6,624 bases of DNA, from assembly GCA_903879975.1 (NCBI GenBank), contig CAIRNL010000278.1:1-6624 (forward strand), given 5' to 3'. The stretch is from an uncultured Chloroflexota bacterium. GTDB taxonomy: Bacteria > Chloroflexota > Anaerolineae > Caldilineales > Caldilineaceae. Below are positions 5,548-6,624 of the stretch, piece by piece. The notes under the pieces are model-generated. The model saw only the letters and a program-made list of their open reading frames with translations, was not told the DNA's origin and did no database searches. The translations under genes were made by a program, and so were the position numbers. Within the stretch, counting starts at the first letter, position 1. Each line of letters begins with the position of its first letter.

Positions 5548-6543
5548 TTAAGATGTTTTTGCAGGAGAAGTTGAGGAAACGGGTCGGCCGGCACGTGAGT
5601 GTCGTTGGCCGCTCAGATACCACGTGACCGTCACGAGCACGATGACCATGCCCAGCACCTGCCACGGTGAACGGAGCTGCTCTCCTAGCAGGAGCATGGC
5701 GGCTGCCAGGGTGCTCACCAGCCGCCATCCCATCAGGCTGCTGACGAGCGGTGCGCCCAGGTGGCGAATCGATGCAATCTGCAATCCATTTGCACCGACG
5801 ACAACAAGCAGCACATAGGCCGTGAAGGCGCCCCATCCCCTCAGATCGAGTGTCTGCCATTGACGCCAGTTTTCACCGATGAGAAGGCTGATCGCCAGCG
5901 CGCTGATTTGAATCAACACGGTCTGGAAGGCAAGAACTGCTTCGCCAGGAATCTCTTGCTGTGCCGTGCGCCGCACAAGGATCATGTACAGCGCCAGGAA
6001 CAGGCTGCTGCCAAACGCCAGACCGATGCCGAGCCAGTCGCCCGCGGCCAACGCAAAGGACAGCCCACCGGCGCCAACCCCCTGGCTCATCATGAGCAAC
6101 GCACCGGTGGTGGACAGGACGATGGCCGTCAGCGTGTGACGGGGTGGTTTCTCTCGCAGGATCAGCCAGTTGAGCATGACGACGAGAAACGGCGTCAGGA
6201 GGCCAACCAATTGCACGTAGATTGCCAGCGTGAAGCGCTGCGACAAGATGTTGGTGATCGACCGCAGGACGGTGACGGCGCCAAATGCCCACAGCATCGG
6301 CACGGCATAGATGCGCCATCCGTAGCGCGGCAGCACGTATGCAAAGAACAGGATCGTCATCGGGATGCCCCCGAGGACGAGGACCGACATGCTGGGCACC
6401 CCGGCGACCGTCTGCAGGTAGCGGCCAAGAACAGGATAGATTCCCCAACCCGTGTGCCCAGCGAGGGCAGCTGCGTACCAGAACCAGGGTGCGACGACTG
6501 CGCCTCTGCTGGCTGTCGATGGCCGATTCCAGGAACGTGTCAT
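5548..6543 (-). CDS. EamA/DMT-superfamily transporter (ten membrane helices)
   Basis: A 331-residue integral membrane protein of the drug/metabolite transporter superfamily, whose members carry small metabolites across the inner membrane; the substrate cannot be predicted. Ten hydrophobic segments are visible at about 18-38, 52-71, 80-99, 106-128, 137-153, 168-189, 203-222, 236-255, 262-287 and 295-311. They form two EamA repeats. The first ends with the typical LLTPFLVVMLNWLILREKP, and the second contains the matching GAPLVSSLMGWRLVSTLAAAMLLLGEQL. Length is normal for the family (about 300). A short hydrophilic tail (about 312-331) is rich in Ser, Arg and Pro. The ATG at 6543 has an AGGA only two bases upstream, too close to be a good ribosome binding site, so the exact start is less certain. 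No intrinsic terminator follows the stop; the next promoter begins within nine bases. Confidence 0.93.
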   Translation of the reverse strand: MTRSWNRPSTASRGAVVAPWFWYAAALAGHTGWGIYPVLGRYLQTVAGVPSMSVLVLGGIPMTILFFAYVLPRYGWRIYAVPMLWAFGAVTVLRSITNILSQRFTLAIYVQLVGLLTPFLVVMLNWLILREKPPRHTLTAIVLSTTGALLMMSQGVGAGGLSFALAAGDWLGIGLAFGSSLFLALYMILVRRTAQQEIPGEAVLAFQTVLIQISALAISLLIGENWRQWQTLDLRGWGAFTAYVLLVVVGANGLQIASIRHLGAPLVSSLMGWRLVSTLAAAMLLLGEQLRSPWQVLGMVIVLVTVTWYLSGQRHSRAGRPVSSTSPAKTS

Positions 6544-6553
6544 GATCCTACTA

Positions 6554-6562
6554 TGCTATCAT
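6554..6562 (+). promoter_or_regulatory. Weak extended -10 candidate for a gene beyond the right edge
   Basis: TGCTATCAT combines a TGn extension with TATCAT, a five-of-six match to TATAAT. No -35 is recognisable at 16-18 bases upstream. It lies in the divergent spacer between the transporter start and the right edge, where a plus-strand promoter would be expected. Confidence 0.25.
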
Positions 6563-6612
6563 GATGGGGTGAATCCTCGCGTATTGCCGACTCATCTTTT
6601 ACTCTGAAACGC

Positions 6613-6621
6613 AAAGGGGAG
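6613..6621 (+). promoter_or_regulatory. Ribosome binding site of a divergent gene starting just past the window
   Basis: AAAGGGGAG lies three bases from the right end. Its purine-rich form and the absence of a competing minus-strand gene suggest that a plus-strand gene begins within a few bases of the edge, divergent from the transporter. The start codon itself is not visible. Confidence 0.4.
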
Positions 6622-6624
6622 ACC

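Noticed and set aside
5542..5552. CTTAAATTAAG inverted repeat at the transporter stop codon
   Set aside because: A 5-bp AT-only stem with a 1-base loop cannot form a stable terminator; it probably reflects local AT-richness near the promoter.
5592..5626. Two more CACGTG hexamers (5592-5597 and 5621-5626) near parS copy 2
   Set aside because: Their flanks do not match the TGTTT/AAACA arms of parS, and both lie inside the transporter coding region; CACGTG alone is expected by chance in a window this size.
5761..6564. Long plus-strand open frame opposite the transporter
   Set aside because: The translation is unusually Gln/Asp/His/Arg-rich, as expected from the antisense of a hydrophobic membrane protein; no ribosome binding site or domain was seen.

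Overview
This is a GC-rich, gene-dense chromosomal window with four complete genes on the minus strand and one partial gene entering from the left on the plus strand. The primary sigma factor, the secreted lamin-tail/phospholipase D-like protein and the membrane-anchored Ig-like fragment together resemble Chloroflexota (Caldilinea/Anaerolinea/Chloroflexus-type lineages). That placement is inferred from protein style, not from a marker search. Nothing indicates a mobile element, CRISPR array, tRNA or rRNA.

Layout from left to right: (1) 1-630 (+), the C-terminal part of a membrane protein with an Ig-like segment and three membrane helices. (2) 676-810 (+), a possible 44-residue small ORF with a good ribosome binding site, in the convergent gap. 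(3) 786-2822 (-), a secreted or anchored protein with a lamin-tail-like domain and two phospholipase D-type HKD motifs. (4) 2928-2975, a strong intrinsic terminator whose hairpin overlaps a perfect 16-bp parS palindrome. (5) 2989-4302 (-), the housekeeping sigma factor (RpoD/SigA), with the start corrected to the ATG behind AAGGAG. (6) 4439-5356 (-), a SAM-dependent methyltransferase with a C-terminal four-cysteine zinc ribbon. (7) 5426-5441, a second perfect parS palindrome in the methyltransferase leader, downstream of a near-consensus extended -10 promoter at 5511-5539. (8) 5548-6543 (-), a ten-helix EamA/DMT-family transporter. (9) 6544-6624, a short divergent spacer ending in a ribosome-binding-like sequence for a plus-strand gene beyond the window.

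The protein-coding content is mostly ordinary. The most notable signal is the pair of identical TGTTTCACGTGAAACA sites 2.45 kb apart, which exactly match the chromosomal ParB-binding centromere parS. They bracket the sigma factor and methyltransferase genes, one in the 3' untranslated region of rpoD and one in the 5' leader of the methyltransferase. The window is therefore probably part of the chromosome's partition region, usually origin-proximal, although no parA, parB, dnaA or DnaA-box cluster is visible here. ParB spreading from two loading sites would be expected to cover the primary sigma gene; whether it affects expression is a hypothesis.
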